This document shows positions 52,101 to 60,330 of a stretch of DNA of 64,000 nucleotides, in pieces. The stretch covers positions 1,612,001 through 1,676,000 of the forward strand of contig WACJ01000514.1 in NCBI GenBank assembly GCA_008973525.1, read 5' to 3'. Every line of letters begins with the position of its first letter. Positions within the stretch are counted from its first letter, which is position 1. The position numbers were made by a program, and so were the translations under genes. The notes beneath the pieces were generated by a model. It made no database searches, was not told the DNA's origin, and saw nothing but the letters and a program-made list of their open reading frames with translations. This DNA comes from Stenopsyche tienmushanensis. Taxonomy: Eukaryota > Arthropoda > Insecta > Trichoptera > Stenopsychidae.

Positions 52101-55100
52101 ACGAGCAAGACTTGCCAAGTGATGTGTAGTAAGATATTAATATGTTTATTTAATATTAAACTTATCATTTGTTAGAACAAGTAAATCAATTAAATTCTTA
52201 GATATTTGAATGACTTTGTAGCATAGGAGAAATATTATCCCACTTCTGACACCAATGTAATGTGGTAGTTTAGAAGCGCTCGCAGGGTAGTATCCCCCTA
52301 ACGCACCCCACTCTCATGTGCTCGCCAAGTGGCTGCAGGTCCGTTTGGGTCTCTGGCCATTTTAATCACGAAAGAGATTTGGCCGCGGGAAGAACGTCAT
52401 TCCGGAGTCAAGGCTATCAGGTCAAGGCGCTACAGAAGATGGGGCTGTTGCTGTGCACATTGCGCCTTTCAATATCCAACATATTATGAAATAGATATAT
52501 GAAGTACATATGATATTAATATGAACCTTTCTCGTTAACGGATATTTAAAATGCTAAGGCTTTTATGTTGTTATATATCCATGCTTTTAGGCGTTTCTTT
52601 CTTCATTTAAGTTTCAATTTACACGTTAATTTCAGAAAATTAGTATAATCCCACACAAGTGTACGTATTTAAGAATTAACTATAATAATTTATATTTACA
52701 GCACAAATCATAAATGTTTTAAAGGTTTATTACCACAAAAAAAAATCATCGCATAATCCTTTCGTATTTGAATATAAAATGATGTAATAAAACCATAATT
52801 TATTTTATTGCTAGCTAAAATAAAAAAGCATCCCCTAAAAATGGATCGGAAGTATTTTTATCGCCGAACGTAGACATTCATTTATCAAGTTGCGCCAATA
52901 TTTATTCAACCCACACGTGGATCATTTCACTGGACAAATAATTCTGATTCTAGCCATAGAAAGCCGTTGAGCTTGTTTGGCCAACATTCGTCACCCACAC
53001 CATCATTATTTTCTTATCTAATTTTAGACTATCTTTTTTTGTGGTGAAAAACTGTCAGTCTTTTAGTTGGGGGTAGAATCGTACACCTGTAGCGTTTGTG
53101 CGACTTTTCACTAGTTTCTCTTTCTTGGAGCCGAAGCAAAACGTGAAAGAAGGTGCTTTGTCATTTGGCTTTCATGGTGATAAATAAGTCCAAAAGAAAA
53201 TAACGGGGGAAACGAGCATTGCCTCCTTTGTACGGAATAAAGTGCCAATCGTTTATCGGATTTATTTACTCTCTTCCTTAAGTCCGACTTTTATCGGACA
53301 AATATTTTTTCCCGAAGGTTTACTTAATATGTCCCAATGTGGCGGTATTCTAACGAACAATGAATTTGCAGCGCTAACCAGTGGATGAAGTATTCGATTT
53401 TTCAACTCTATCTATTCATTGAAAAATTAATGAATTCAACATATTTAAAAATGTTGAATGTTGAAGTTTTTATAAATTAACAAGTTGTAACGTTTTGGTT
53501 AACTTCTTGTGTCCGCATTTCGTTGTCTTTGCTGCTGCGACAATCCCTGACGTTGCCTTATTCGGCCGCGGAGATCGCACCAGGGGGTAACCTTACCCGT
53601 TATCTATGATAACGATCCCAGCATTGATGAATGCAAGATGTGAGGGCACAGAAGACAAAAAGGGTAGACAAGTAAAATATTGAATTCTCTATTATATTAT
53701 TTAATTACTCTTTCAATATTGGTGAAGATCACGAGGTACACAAGGTATTTAACAGACTTTCCGCCGCTAATGAATAGTTTCAACAATAAAATATATGACC
53801 AGATTTAAAACGACTAAACTATAAAATAGCCTTTAAGGGTAAAATTTAAAATCAATTTAATCTAATTAGATTTGAAAAAAATACTTCACACTGTCCGGGG
53901 GCGTGTTCCAACTATTGACCTATAGGGCTTATGTCAAAATTAAGAGCATTGATCCTTATGTTATTAAAGAGTACGTTGTGGTGGCGGAGCTAGGGCACTC
54001 ACGGGTCCTCGGGCGGCGCCCCGCTCTCGCGTGCTTGTCAAGATGGCTGCGCTCGCACGCGGGTTCGTTCTGCTCTCGGACCGTTACGTAGCCGAGTGGA
54101 TGGGATGGATGTGGACGGGTGTCAAGTAGAAAAAAAATATTTTTTTATTCATCACGATATAGAGAGATCTGACCGCGCGAAGGACGTCCTTCCGCAGCCA
54201 AGGTTATCCAAGCGCAATATATTATATCTGAAACTCCATAGAAGATGGCGCTGTTAAATTGACATATTGCGCCTAAAGAGAGACCGAAGATGTCGCCGTT
54301 AATATGGCGAATTAAATCTGCACAGATTAACAGCACCATGGCATGGTTTAATTTGATTGGATAGAAACTTTATAAATTAGTTAGGGCCAACATCCAAACA
54401 TTGAGAGATCAAATATTTAAAAAAAATGTAGGGTAAACTTTTCCATTTTAGTTGAATAGTTCTTAGAACCTCGATGTACATCACGGAATAATTTTTTTGC
54501 TAAAAAATTTTAAAAATCAATATTTTTGAGGACCTTTTTCTCGACAGTGGCTCTTCTGTCATAAAGTTTAATTCGCAATATATTTGCCACATCGCGCTGG
54601 AACAAATGTGTTGGATCGAAGAATAATGGGCAACGATATATCGATATGAATGAGATAGAACCGTCATTTGTTTCCATAAATGAGACATCTGAAATCAGAA
54701 AGGCTCCTGAGGCACAATGCTGATGAAAATCTGTAGACGCCGATAATAATGGCAATGGAAATCTGATTCCGACTCGATTTAGATATTTGCCATTGAAATG
54801 GAAATGAGACGTCTAGCTCGTTAGATGAAGTATTCTATTGAATCCCGATTGTTTGCCAAAGACGTTGTTAATTCGATCCTTTGTTGCCATTCATTTTTTC
54901 TCTCCTGTTTAAGGTATCAATTGTCGCAGCGAGCTCCTGTCGTTATCTCTATTGGCAGAGGTCTTCATTGGAATACCTCTTTGTGAAAGAGACTTACCTG
55001 GCAACTGTGGTTACAACCCTCATAGCGAGGGATATAACCACTAAGCTTTACGCTATGAACAACAAGATAGTTACGGAAAAAGGATCGCATTTGGACATTC

Positions 55101-58100
55101 GTCTTCCGAGCATCACAGGCAGCCTGGCATCGACGGTGGAATTCCGAAGTCCTCCCAAAGTACTCAAGGCGAAACATCTCTTAGGTAAATATTTTCTTTT
55201 ATTATTTTTTCGACCTAGTTTTCTTTGTGTCTTCTTAATGCAATGTTTACCCCGACATACAGAATCCTTTCATAAAAAAAATCACTAGCGAAAATAGCCA
55301 TTATTCTACGAGAGAGATCAATCAAAACGTTTGAGCTCGTGCCAGAACACCCTCCCTATTTTCTTCCCATGTTCGTTATACAATTAAGCCTGCAAAAAGA
55401 AAACCAACCAAATCATCTATTCAATATGATCATTCCATTGTAAATTATTTATTATTTACGCATAAAAGATCTGACATACGCATTATTTGGCCACTGTAAT
55501 GAGTTAAAAAGGGCGTCTTCCGCACGCTCGAGTTTATCTTGGTGTATGTTTTTCCGCCATAAAATTCTGCAAAAACTAATATTAAAGGCCATAAAGGTAA
55601 GTGCTGCTTACTCTCAAAATTGTAATCTTGGTATTAATCCCATGCTACGGTCTTAAGAAGTGTGTTATGATATTGTAAATCTTAAGCCGTGTCATAAAAT
55701 AAAGGCAATATGAGCACAGTGTAATATTATGCAAATTAAATGGAATTATAAGTTAAAACGTCATCCTTTTAACAGGCAAAAAGAGTTAATTTCCCGTTTT
55801 TAAATCCAAATTAATTTCTGCATCCATGCATTTAAAACCAAAGATGGGTGTAATTTAATAATATGATCAATGGATCAAAAATGTACCCTGAAATAATATT
55901 TTTATTGAATGACATCGTCATAATATCCAGCATTTAATGTCAAATTAATGTTAAATCAAAAAATACGATGAATAATATATAATATAATATATACATAATA
56001 TAATAGTCGATGAACACATTTGCAAATTATTGTTTAAATTCCTTCACATAGAAGAGATGAGTAAGAGATGTTAACTTGTCTTTTATGCAATTTAAAACAA
56101 AACTTAATGCTTGTTCGTAATCCATGATGCGCGACAGACGCGATAAACATGACCTTACTCTTAACGGCTGGGGAATATGACTAACATAACGTATACAAAC
56201 TTAGTTTATCTCAGCGAATTAAGCTATTGGACATATGACATGAAATGGATTTTTTCATCAGACCTCGTATCTTCAGAATATGATTAATATCTGAATGGCA
56301 TTACAATATTGTTATTTGATTTATCATAAAGATCCTTAATATTATTGTAAAGATACATACGCTTCTCAATTGGTATGGCCTACTTGATTTATTCTGGATT
56401 GCATCGGAGAAGAAGCGCCGAAAGGTGGATGGAGATCAGAATGAATGCATGCAAAAAATAACATATATTTATTTTCATATAAGACTGATTATATTTTAAG
56501 CCTACAGTTCTATCCTAATTTTTAAATCATTGAGTTAAAAATGATAATTAGGCCGTAGTGGAGAAACTTTTAAGCAGTTCAATGTATTACATGCATTATT
56601 ACAATGTTGTAAGTTAATCCGAAATTGGCCAGCCTTCTTTGAATTGCAAATCACATTCTGAACAACATGCTTATCTTACAAACATCAGTGATCAAGTAGT
56701 AAAATGCAAACAAACCTGTGCAATACATTACTGATAAAGCTCTCGTGGATATTTCTAAGAATGTATGCAAAATTTTGACAAGTTATTTATAGCAAGCGAT
56801 ATTAAATAGTGTCGGATCTAGTATATAAATCGTGCCGGCATAGAGAGTCTGATTTATGAGGATTTGACATGAATTTTCCAAATTGGATTATGCTATACGT
56901 TTATGGTCATTAATATGGCGTTTATAAAAATTATACGATGGTGAATGAATGATCGTATGCGTTGCTCGGAATGAGACAATTTCTAAATTTGGGCGTTTCT
57001 GTGCGATTTTAGTAATTCAAACATGAAGCTTCGTGATGGGGTTGGCGGAGATCCCTTTTGTATCAGATTGATCCGGGTTTGGCTTAAAATTAACCTCATT
57101 TCACTCAAATCTCCAAGCTTTAATCCCCGGGCTTAATCGTGGCTATTTTTGATCATAGCACGTCCGTACGCGATGTTACTCCATTGATAAAACTATTTTA
57201 TGTGGTATTTTTTAGACGCTAATAGAATTGAAAAATTGCGTCGTTGTCGGTCGTTGATTATATGGAACTATTCTTGACCACAAACCTAATTTCCATGTTT
57301 CGTGTCCCAGCACCATTTTATTGCATCCGTACCGTACGTTCTTCTGCAATGTTTTAAAATAGACGCCACCCACACTCGGGAGGAAGGCTTTGTTAATGAT
57401 CGAATTGCCAGTTCTGCAACTCGGAAGACTTCCAAAGTAGTCTGATTGAACAGTAAAAGCGGCGGTGCATTCAGGTTTTAAATAGAAAACTCGATAAGAA
57501 CCTCTTCGCCGAGGGGAAATAGTGGGTCACAGCTTATCTTCGAATCAAGACCTGAACCTCATACATATGAACAAAGTGCAATCTAACTCAAGGATGAAAA
57601 TAGTGCATAAATGTACGGACTTAGAACAATTACTCACCTTTCGTGTTGGCTACAATCAAGATTAATGTTGACTTAAACGCGTGATAAGATAAAAAATAAT
57701 TTTACTTTACATGATCACAATTTCTTGGACACAATATATGTCTTACTGACCCGAATTGCATTTAATATGAAGATTATTTGAATCAAAACCCATATTTTAG
57801 ATAGAAATCTTCAAATTATATAACTAACAAATAGCTTTATTTTTCCAACAATAACACTTCACTCAATAAGTACGTAGGATAACAAAATAGTTTAATCCGA
57901 TCGTAAGTTGAATTTGCGTAAGATAGCTGTCATCTTAAAGAAATTTGTCCATGAGAAAGCTCTATTCAAGTTGGTACCGCATTTGCTCAATCAAATATTG
58001 TATGGCGTTATTGATGCATTTGATGGAAGAAATTGCAAAAAATATCCCCAAATCTAGAAGAAAAAAGTGGAAAGTGGAAAAAAATCTACGTCCTTACTGA

Positions 58101-59399
58101 ATGATGTTTTGCATACTGTGGCTATTAAATAATGAGATTTTAGATGAATTTTAATTTAAATAAATAACACTTTATCCTTAAATATATTTTCCACGTGTTT
58201 CTGCACATTACATTCTGATCACCCATTGATGAAAGCATTGTTGTGGATTATCATACATCAGCTGACTTAATCGTTCCGTAGTTTTATTCTTCACCTCACT
58301 TACTGGCTTACAAAACTAGTTCCTTTTAAAACAAACTGGACTCAAGAAAAAGGAAAAATGTTACATGAAGCATTAAGAGCGCTAAGTAGGCTGATGCATT
58401 GTCCTGATAAAGGATGAAGTCGGTAACTCAAAACTTTAACCGCAGGAATTTCCAGAATCTATTTATAAAAGTGTTTTTTCCGTAATCAGCATGACCTTAA
58501 ATTTCGATTAATTAATGTCTTACTTTCTTCGACTTTGGCGATAATAATACCATTTTATGCATTTATTGGCTTTATATCTTAACACATTTTATTCGAGTGC
58601 TAAATCTACTGAATATTTTGAACTTTTTTTTCACTTTGTAATCGCTTTTAATAATGTCTTTCGTTATGACACTTTTAATAACAACCATCCCTGTGAAGAT
58701 ATTTTACTATCCCATGTTATATTAATATGAAATATAGTACTAATTATTCCGCATTACAGAAACAATCGAGAAAAAAACCTAGTAATTATATCACGATTAA
58801 ATTGTGTTAAGATCCAAAATAGAAAGCCTGAAGCGATTTAGCAGTTATTCTGTATAGAAAATACATCAATTTCAATTGAAGCATCAGTCTCGTTATTTAT
58901 TAGCCGCGCCCAATAATTTCATAAAAGCAAATGCCATTAGTCTTATAGTTAGAAATATTTCAATATACATCAACTATCGTCTTTTTTATAGCATTTTTGC
59001 AGTTTGTGTAGCTTTTAAGTCGGCTTGGGGTTGAATTTACACTTTGTTCCGGGTGTATTTCAAATCTAGCATAATAGTTGCACTAAGGAAACTAGCTGTG
59101 TGTGCAATCAATTGCATCGTAAATGCAAATACATAACACTTCCGGGAGGCTTGTGGACTTGGTGTGAAATGACTGTCGGGATAATGCACTCGGGGTGAAA
59201 AACTGTCCGAGTGCACGGGGCCTGTTCATGCACCCTCGGGTCAGAAGTTCACACCCACCAGGAAATTCCGCTCGACTACTTAATGCGACCCAATTACCAT
59301 ATGGAGGATATTTGCAAACAGCTAAATGACAAATTTAATCCATCAGATGCAAGTAATTTATTGACCAACCTTAAAAAAAGCACAAAAAGAACATTTTAG
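31037..59399 (+). CDS. bves: Popeye domain-containing protein (POPDC/Bves), eight exons
   Basis: Exons: 31037-31178, 40845-40903, 42288-42372, 42492-42673, 42754-42885, 48378-48485, 54914-55184, 59245-59399. Splice phases agree throughout (1,0,1,0,0,0,1), giving 377 aa. Family knowledge: membrane proteins that bind cAMP and regulate channels and cell contacts in muscle and epithelia. Seen: an extracellular N-terminus with three N-glycosylation sequons (N26, N33, N43); the family motif C55-x2-W58 with H63 and FQ; three hydrophobic segments in residues 68-145; RPVKFD; then the Popeye domain with KTDRLGLLLCGKV, DSPE at 220-223 and FKVS at 235-238. The DSPE-to-FKVS spacing equals that of vertebrate POPDC1 (DSPE...FQVT), so cAMP binding is likely, with Q-to-K and T-to-S changes. 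Exon 8 is the least secure part. The gene spans over 28 kb because of transposon-filled introns. Confidence 0.92.
31179..32834. other. POPDC intron 1, first part, nothing recognised
   Basis: AT-rich intronic sequence. A half-end of the CACTCAATAAGT MITE family lies at about 32543-32580. No other element was identified. Confidence 0.5.
32835..33515 (+). mobile_element. Second copy of the Tc1/mariner-superfamily DDE relic, rearranged
   Basis: Flanks match 22690-22890 and 24090-24245 in plus orientation (CACATGGACCGA..., and CATGTAGCATATCGTTGGAA at the right). The catalytic-region segment at 33055-33175 is inverted: on the minus strand it reads WLTRSPDLTPLDFFAW followed by a repeated piece. The following LINE seen in the first copy is absent. 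Located in POPDC intron 1. Confidence 0.6.
33516..35324. other. POPDC intron 1, mostly unassigned
   Basis: A G-run (about 33802-33813) lies in AT-rich surroundings. The segment 34080-34760 is richer in CG dinucleotides and has ORFs on both strands (for example 34043-34369 minus) but no recognisable domain. It could be an old coding remnant or a regulatory stretch. Confidence 0.35.
35325..36785 (-). mobile_element. R1-type LINE, 5'-truncated, copy 2
   Basis: Minus-strand fragments, in order: the reverse transcriptase palm with LDVKNAFNSARW, TAGVPQGSVLGPALWNVMYD and TFAGDVAII; the thumb region RYLGVEIDDKLPF; RLMPNIGGSKTNRRRLYNEV; and the C-terminal HLTQVLTGHGCFGSYLHK with CHHCRAKYDEAAHTTFVCPAW. 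Two frameshifts separate the segments. The catalytic F-A-D-D box reads F-A-G-D, so the copy is dead on two counts. The 3' UTR at 35325-35560 matches copy 1 (23020-23250). Upstream ORF2 and ORF1 are missing. R1-clade affinity is inferred from the motif wording. Confidence 0.88.
36796..38839. other. POPDC intron 1, nothing recognised
   Basis: AT-rich. The ORF at 37686-37889 is unsupported. A short GC-rich patch with alternating TATAGAC/GTACGAACG phrases lies at about 38600-38680. Confidence 0.4.
38840..39680 (+). mobile_element. Tigger/pogo-like DNA transposon relic
   Basis: Begins near CAGTACACTCAAACCTC with GTGCGATTTTGAAGTTATGCG, wording typical of Tigger ends. The right part has GTGCGATTTTCCGTATAACGC in the same sense. 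Plus-strand translation at about 38950-39070 reads TLTETWKKNTIWDYVHCIIS, then AIAELRPRPLFWFRFLKK, resembling the Tigger/jerky transposase C-terminal block (..WK..TI-D.....I..A..EL.P..L...WKKL). Degenerate; exact termini not resolved. Located in POPDC intron 1. Confidence 0.5.
39681..40844. other. POPDC intron 1, last part, nothing recognised
   Basis: AT-rich. The ORF at 40105-40302 has no domain. Confidence 0.45.
40845..40903 (+). CDS. bves: POPDC exon 2 (C-x2-W motif)
   Basis: Acceptor ...TCGAAG and donor CAG|GTATAA. Entry in phase 1 matches exon 1 and exit is phase 0. It encodes PWYWPWCGQWKPSQHVMFQ, equivalent to the conserved family stretch C..W.P..H..FQ just before the first membrane segment. 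It is only 59 bp and would be missed by ORF scanning. Confidence 0.85.
40961..42023 (+). mobile_element. Mariner family 2, copy 2, inside POPDC intron 2
   Basis: Ends GGTTGGGGAAAAAGTTCATA (40961) and complement of GGTTGGGGAATAAGTTCGTA (ending 42023). The flanking dinucleotides are CA and TT, so the TA duplication has decayed or was never standard. The plus strand encodes a transposase with CGRLSEFDEERFKTLLKEDG, RIVMGDEKW, LLHDNARPHVAQVV and YSPDLAPMDYHIF, keeping all three catalytic acids. It carries in-frame stops (first at 41264-41266, two more before 41384) and a frameshift near 41815. Size 1063 bp; inactive. Confidence 0.88.
42288..42372 (+). CDS. bves: POPDC exon 3 (first membrane segment)
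   Basis: Acceptor GTTTAAG (weak pyrimidine tract; an in-frame TGA just upstream forces this site) and donor G|GTAAGT. It encodes LSYILFFASYSAP...LFMHSTLII, matching the family's first hydrophobic segment and the start of the second. Confidence 0.87.
42492..42673 (+). CDS. bves: POPDC exon 4 (second and third membrane segments)
   Basis: Acceptor TCTCTTTCAG and donor AAG|GTGAAT. It encodes AYLLYSIWAWHVICAPDVF, then SFFLVNIAHVVYIIYQMRPV and the entry to the cytoplasmic Popeye domain (KFDPELEEAYHNLFEPFK). Confidence 0.95.
42754..42885 (+). CDS. bves: POPDC exon 5 (Popeye domain start)
   Basis: Acceptor TTTTTTTTAAG and donor AAG|GTGAGA. It encodes FQFKKMVSPEFAQIMSLHAG and YAMQNLTKTDRLGLLLCGK, the opening strands of the cAMP-binding fold. 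Phase 0 at both ends. Confidence 0.95.
43391..43883. other. POPDC intron 5, first part, nothing recognised
   Basis: AT-rich. The ORF pair at 43133-43390 just before it is on both strands and unsupported. Confidence 0.45.
43884..44340 (-). mobile_element. piggyBac-type MITE (copy 5), complete with TTAA duplication
   Basis: Flanked by TTAA at 43880-43883 and 44341-44344. Ends are TCCCTAAAGGAGTACTATCC and CTCACTCCTCAAAAGG. At 457 bp it is the longest copy. It includes the GA-rich tract (GACAGAGACAAAGAGAGAACG) and the CCCAGGACCTGGGA palindrome. No ORF. Confidence 0.78.
44345..46937. other. POPDC intron 5, unassigned
   Basis: ORFs at 44528-44761, 45175-45375 and 46014-46253 have no clear domain. 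Some wording at 44370-44750 (minus) suggests an old transposase, but not securely. Confidence 0.35.
46940..47523 (-). mobile_element. Deleted mariner with intact ends (584 bp)
   Basis: Inverted ends TTAGGCAAAGCGGAAAGAAA (46940) and TTTCTTTCCGCTTTATCTAA (ending 47523), flanked by TA on both sides. The minus strand retains the transposase N-terminus: NILNIRKCHRCFKKFKSGDR then DLKNKPKSGRP, related in wording to the 25.3 kb mariner but with different ends. The catalytic domain is deleted. Confidence 0.85.
47526..48129. other. POPDC intron 5, nothing secure
   Basis: Minus-strand ORFs at 47680-48016 overlap in two frames without a known domain. The plus strand at 47850-48080 has LINE-like wording (REERKMMVTTKMEWPSE-type residues) but is too degraded to call. 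Confidence 0.3.
48130..48232. mobile_element. MITE of the CACTCAATAAGT family, short copy
   Basis: The left part AATAAGTTCGGGAGATTTTT and the right end CTACCGACTTATTGAGTGAT are inverted versions of each other. An internal CTTCAAAC/GTTTGAAG stem is visible. Sits in POPDC intron 5. Confidence 0.5.
48378..48485 (+). CDS. bves: POPDC exon 6 (DSPE motif)
   Basis: Acceptor TGCATTTTAG and donor AAG|GTAAAA, phase 0 at both ends. It encodes VNVLSGQQFLHPILPCEFLD and SPEFESSRATVDEKFK. The DSPE quartet contains the aspartate known in vertebrate POPDC proteins to be essential for cAMP binding. Confidence 0.96.
48486..49539. other. POPDC intron 6, first part, nothing recognised
   Basis: AT-rich; no domain-bearing ORF. 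Confidence 0.5.
49540..50215 (+). mobile_element. Non-LTR retrotransposon 3' end (R1/LOA/I-like)
   Basis: The plus-strand frame reads VKEAVLFSWQERWSASVVSR, then an in-frame TAA at 49819-49821, then FLTGHGRLSASLARFGLTTT and the zinc motif CPCGDPFMNADDVLWTC. This order (W..RW, LTGHG-F--YL-RF, C-CG----A-HVLW-C) is the C-terminal end of ORF2 in R1/LOA/I-type LINEs. It is followed by about 100 bp of 3' UTR. A different family from the LINE at 35 kb. 5'-truncated; dead. Confidence 0.8.
50216..52237. other. POPDC intron 6, middle, partly GC-rich, unassigned
   Basis: 50325-50520 is GC-richer than its surroundings, with a CACAGCTCAGGTCTCCCCAC core, but has no ORF and no RNA family I recognise. A 74-bp tandem duplication lies at 51012-51159. 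If the LTR at 52256 belongs to a minus-strand element, its internal region should lie here, but I see no gag or pol. Confidence 0.4.
51012..51159. repeat. 74-bp tandem duplication
   Basis: CTCGGCATAGTTGAC...TTTTACCTTAGCAAAA occurs at about 51025 and again at 51099. The units differ at several positions. On the minus strand each encodes FAKVK(D/E).F.QLCREA, in different frames. Confidence 0.75.
52238..52254 (-). promoter_or_regulatory. Primer binding site complementary to tRNA-Leu
   Basis: The minus strand reads TGGTGTCAGAAGTGGGA, the complement of the CCA-ending 3' terminus typical of tRNA-Leu, directly next to an LTR-like ...TTACA end at 52256. This is the layout of the 5' side of an LTR retrotransposon on the minus strand. 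Confidence 0.6.
52256..52475 (-). mobile_element. LTR of a retrotransposon (copy B)
   Basis: Starts TGTAATGTGGTAG next to the tRNA-Leu primer site and shares GAAGATGG(G/C)GCTGTT...ATTGCGCC with copy C at about 54245-54275. The far end is not resolved. No protein-coding internal region was recognised. Confidence 0.55.
52476..53964. other. POPDC intron 6, late part, nothing recognised
   Basis: Mixed composition; a GC-rich patch at 53540-53620; no supported ORF. Confidence 0.4.
53966..54345 (-). mobile_element. LTR-like repeat (copy C), longest copy
   Basis: Contains TTGTGGTGGCGGAGC at the left, a CG-rich tract, then GAAGATGGCGCTGTTAAATTG, GAAGATGTCGCCGTTAATATG and AACAGCACCATGGCA at the right. 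Homologous to copy A (1265-1400) and copy B (52256-52475). No primer site beside it, so probably a solo LTR or fragment. Confidence 0.5.
54346..54913. other. End of POPDC intron 6
   Basis: AT-rich intron end. The two minus-strand ORFs at 54500-54755 overlap in different frames and lack domains. Confidence 0.5.
54914..55184 (+). CDS. bves: POPDC exon 7 (end of Popeye domain)
   Basis: Acceptor TCCTGTTTAAG and donor TTAG|GTAAAT, entering in phase 0 and leaving in phase 1. It encodes VSIVAASSCRYLYWQRSSLE, ETYLATVVTTLIARDITTKL and YAMNNKIV, matching the C-terminal half of the domain (..C-FL-W-R..L......LIGKDIT-KLY-LN..), then a variable tail with a Ser/Pro-rich stretch. Confidence 0.95.
55185..57854. 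other. POPDC intron 7, first part, nothing recognised
   Basis: AT-rich, without supported ORFs or shared repeats. Confidence 0.5.
57855..58107. mobile_element. MITE of the CACTCAATAAGT family, about 250 bp copy
   Basis: The left end CACTTCACTCAATAAGTACG is mirrored, with mismatches, by CTACGTCCTTACTGAATGATG at the right. The interior has no recognisable transposase. Confidence 0.55.
58190..58445 (-). pseudogene. Mariner-type transposase C-terminal relic
   Basis: The minus strand reads VTDFILYQDNAS near 58425-58390 and FCKPVSEVKNKTTERLSQLM then YDNPQQCFHQWVIRM at 58315-58205. This corresponds to the second catalytic Asp (..QDNA..) and the C-terminal ..W..RM... block of mariner/Tc1-like transposases. 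The third-acid region is deleted and there are stops. Located in POPDC intron 7. Confidence 0.6.
58446..59244. other. End of POPDC intron 7
   Basis: AT-rich, with a GC-richer stretch just before the proposed exon 8 acceptor. Nothing else recognised. Confidence 0.45.
59245..59399 (+). CDS. bves: Candidate POPDC exon 8 (C-terminal tail and stop)
   Basis: Acceptor CTCGGGTCAG. The exon enters in phase 1 as required by exon 7, creating Glu from the split codon, and stays open to TAG at 59397-59399. It encodes EVHTHQEIPLDYLMRPNYHM, then EDICKQLNDKFNPSD and a basic end. POPDC C-termini are variable, so homology cannot confirm it. Phase agreement, position and non-repetitive composition are the support. 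The pyrimidine tract is weak. Confidence 0.5.
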
Positions 59400-59667
59400 T
59401 CAAATCCTTAATAATGAAGTATGCAAATGAAGAGGAATTCAATGCCTGAAAATCCGCATTTCATCATATTTAATGGATATTTTATTTAAATTATACTCTG
59501 CTTTCATTGCTTTTGTGTTGAAATTGCATACATGGTTCGTGAATCGGTGAAGAGATGCCGCAAGGTGGCGTGAGATCAGAATAACAATCAAAGATACTGT
59601 GTTGTATTTCAAATCTTTAAATATTAAATTGGTCGGTATTTATCTCATAGAAGGAACAAGACGACAG

Positions 59668-60330
59668 ACATCAGACAGTGACTGACTGGATTGGGAGTTC
59701 ATTAACAAATCAAACCCAGTTTCTGCGTTTGCTGTATGGTCAGTTCCGGATTGCCCTGATTAGCCACACAAATAATGTCTTCCACTGATATTTTAGCCCC
59801 ACGAGAATTGCTACGCGTAGAGTGTCCAGGTGCCCACCCCTTTTGCTTTATGCCCTCCAAAAAGGCGAGGTTTCCACGGGAAAGACCAGCTTCAGATGTG
59901 CACCCGAAGGTGCGATGGAAGAGGATGAACTAAGGTTATGCTAAATTCAAGGGATTTACTAACGCGGGTTCACTGCCACCACGAGTCCAACATCAGTTTC
60001 ATGACGAACTACAGGGGTTACCCCTTTCCCATGGTACTCGGTCATTTGTAGTACCTATCCATGGAGACGATTCACCGTACGAACAGCTTAAAACCGTTCT
60101 CCCCTGTTTGCCTAGGTTGTTGAGGATATTGGTGAGCCTTTGACACAGTTTCCATTTTGACACAGAGTGATCTGCTAACCCAACTTATGTTAGCTGGGCT
60201 ACCCCAGCAACGTTTGATGAGCAAACCAACGAGGTTACTTTCGTGCACCTTTACTCCACATCATTACCGCAGGGGCTCAACCGTTGCCCACGGGCGTAGG
60301 GTTGGCTCTCCCTTCCTGGGGTTTTTTGGG
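59668..60330 (+). repeat. Unclassified repeat, copy 1 of an inverted pair
   Basis: The reverse complement of 62086-62590 matches this segment over most of its length. Landmarks are CAAACCCA(G/T)TTTCTGCG, GTTCACTGCCACCACGAGTC, CATGTTAGCTGGGCTACCCC and CAACCGTTGCCCACGGGCGT. This copy has an extra internal block of about 190 bp (59755-59965). No ORF with a recognised domain. Probably an interspersed mobile element; class unknown. Confidence 0.75.
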
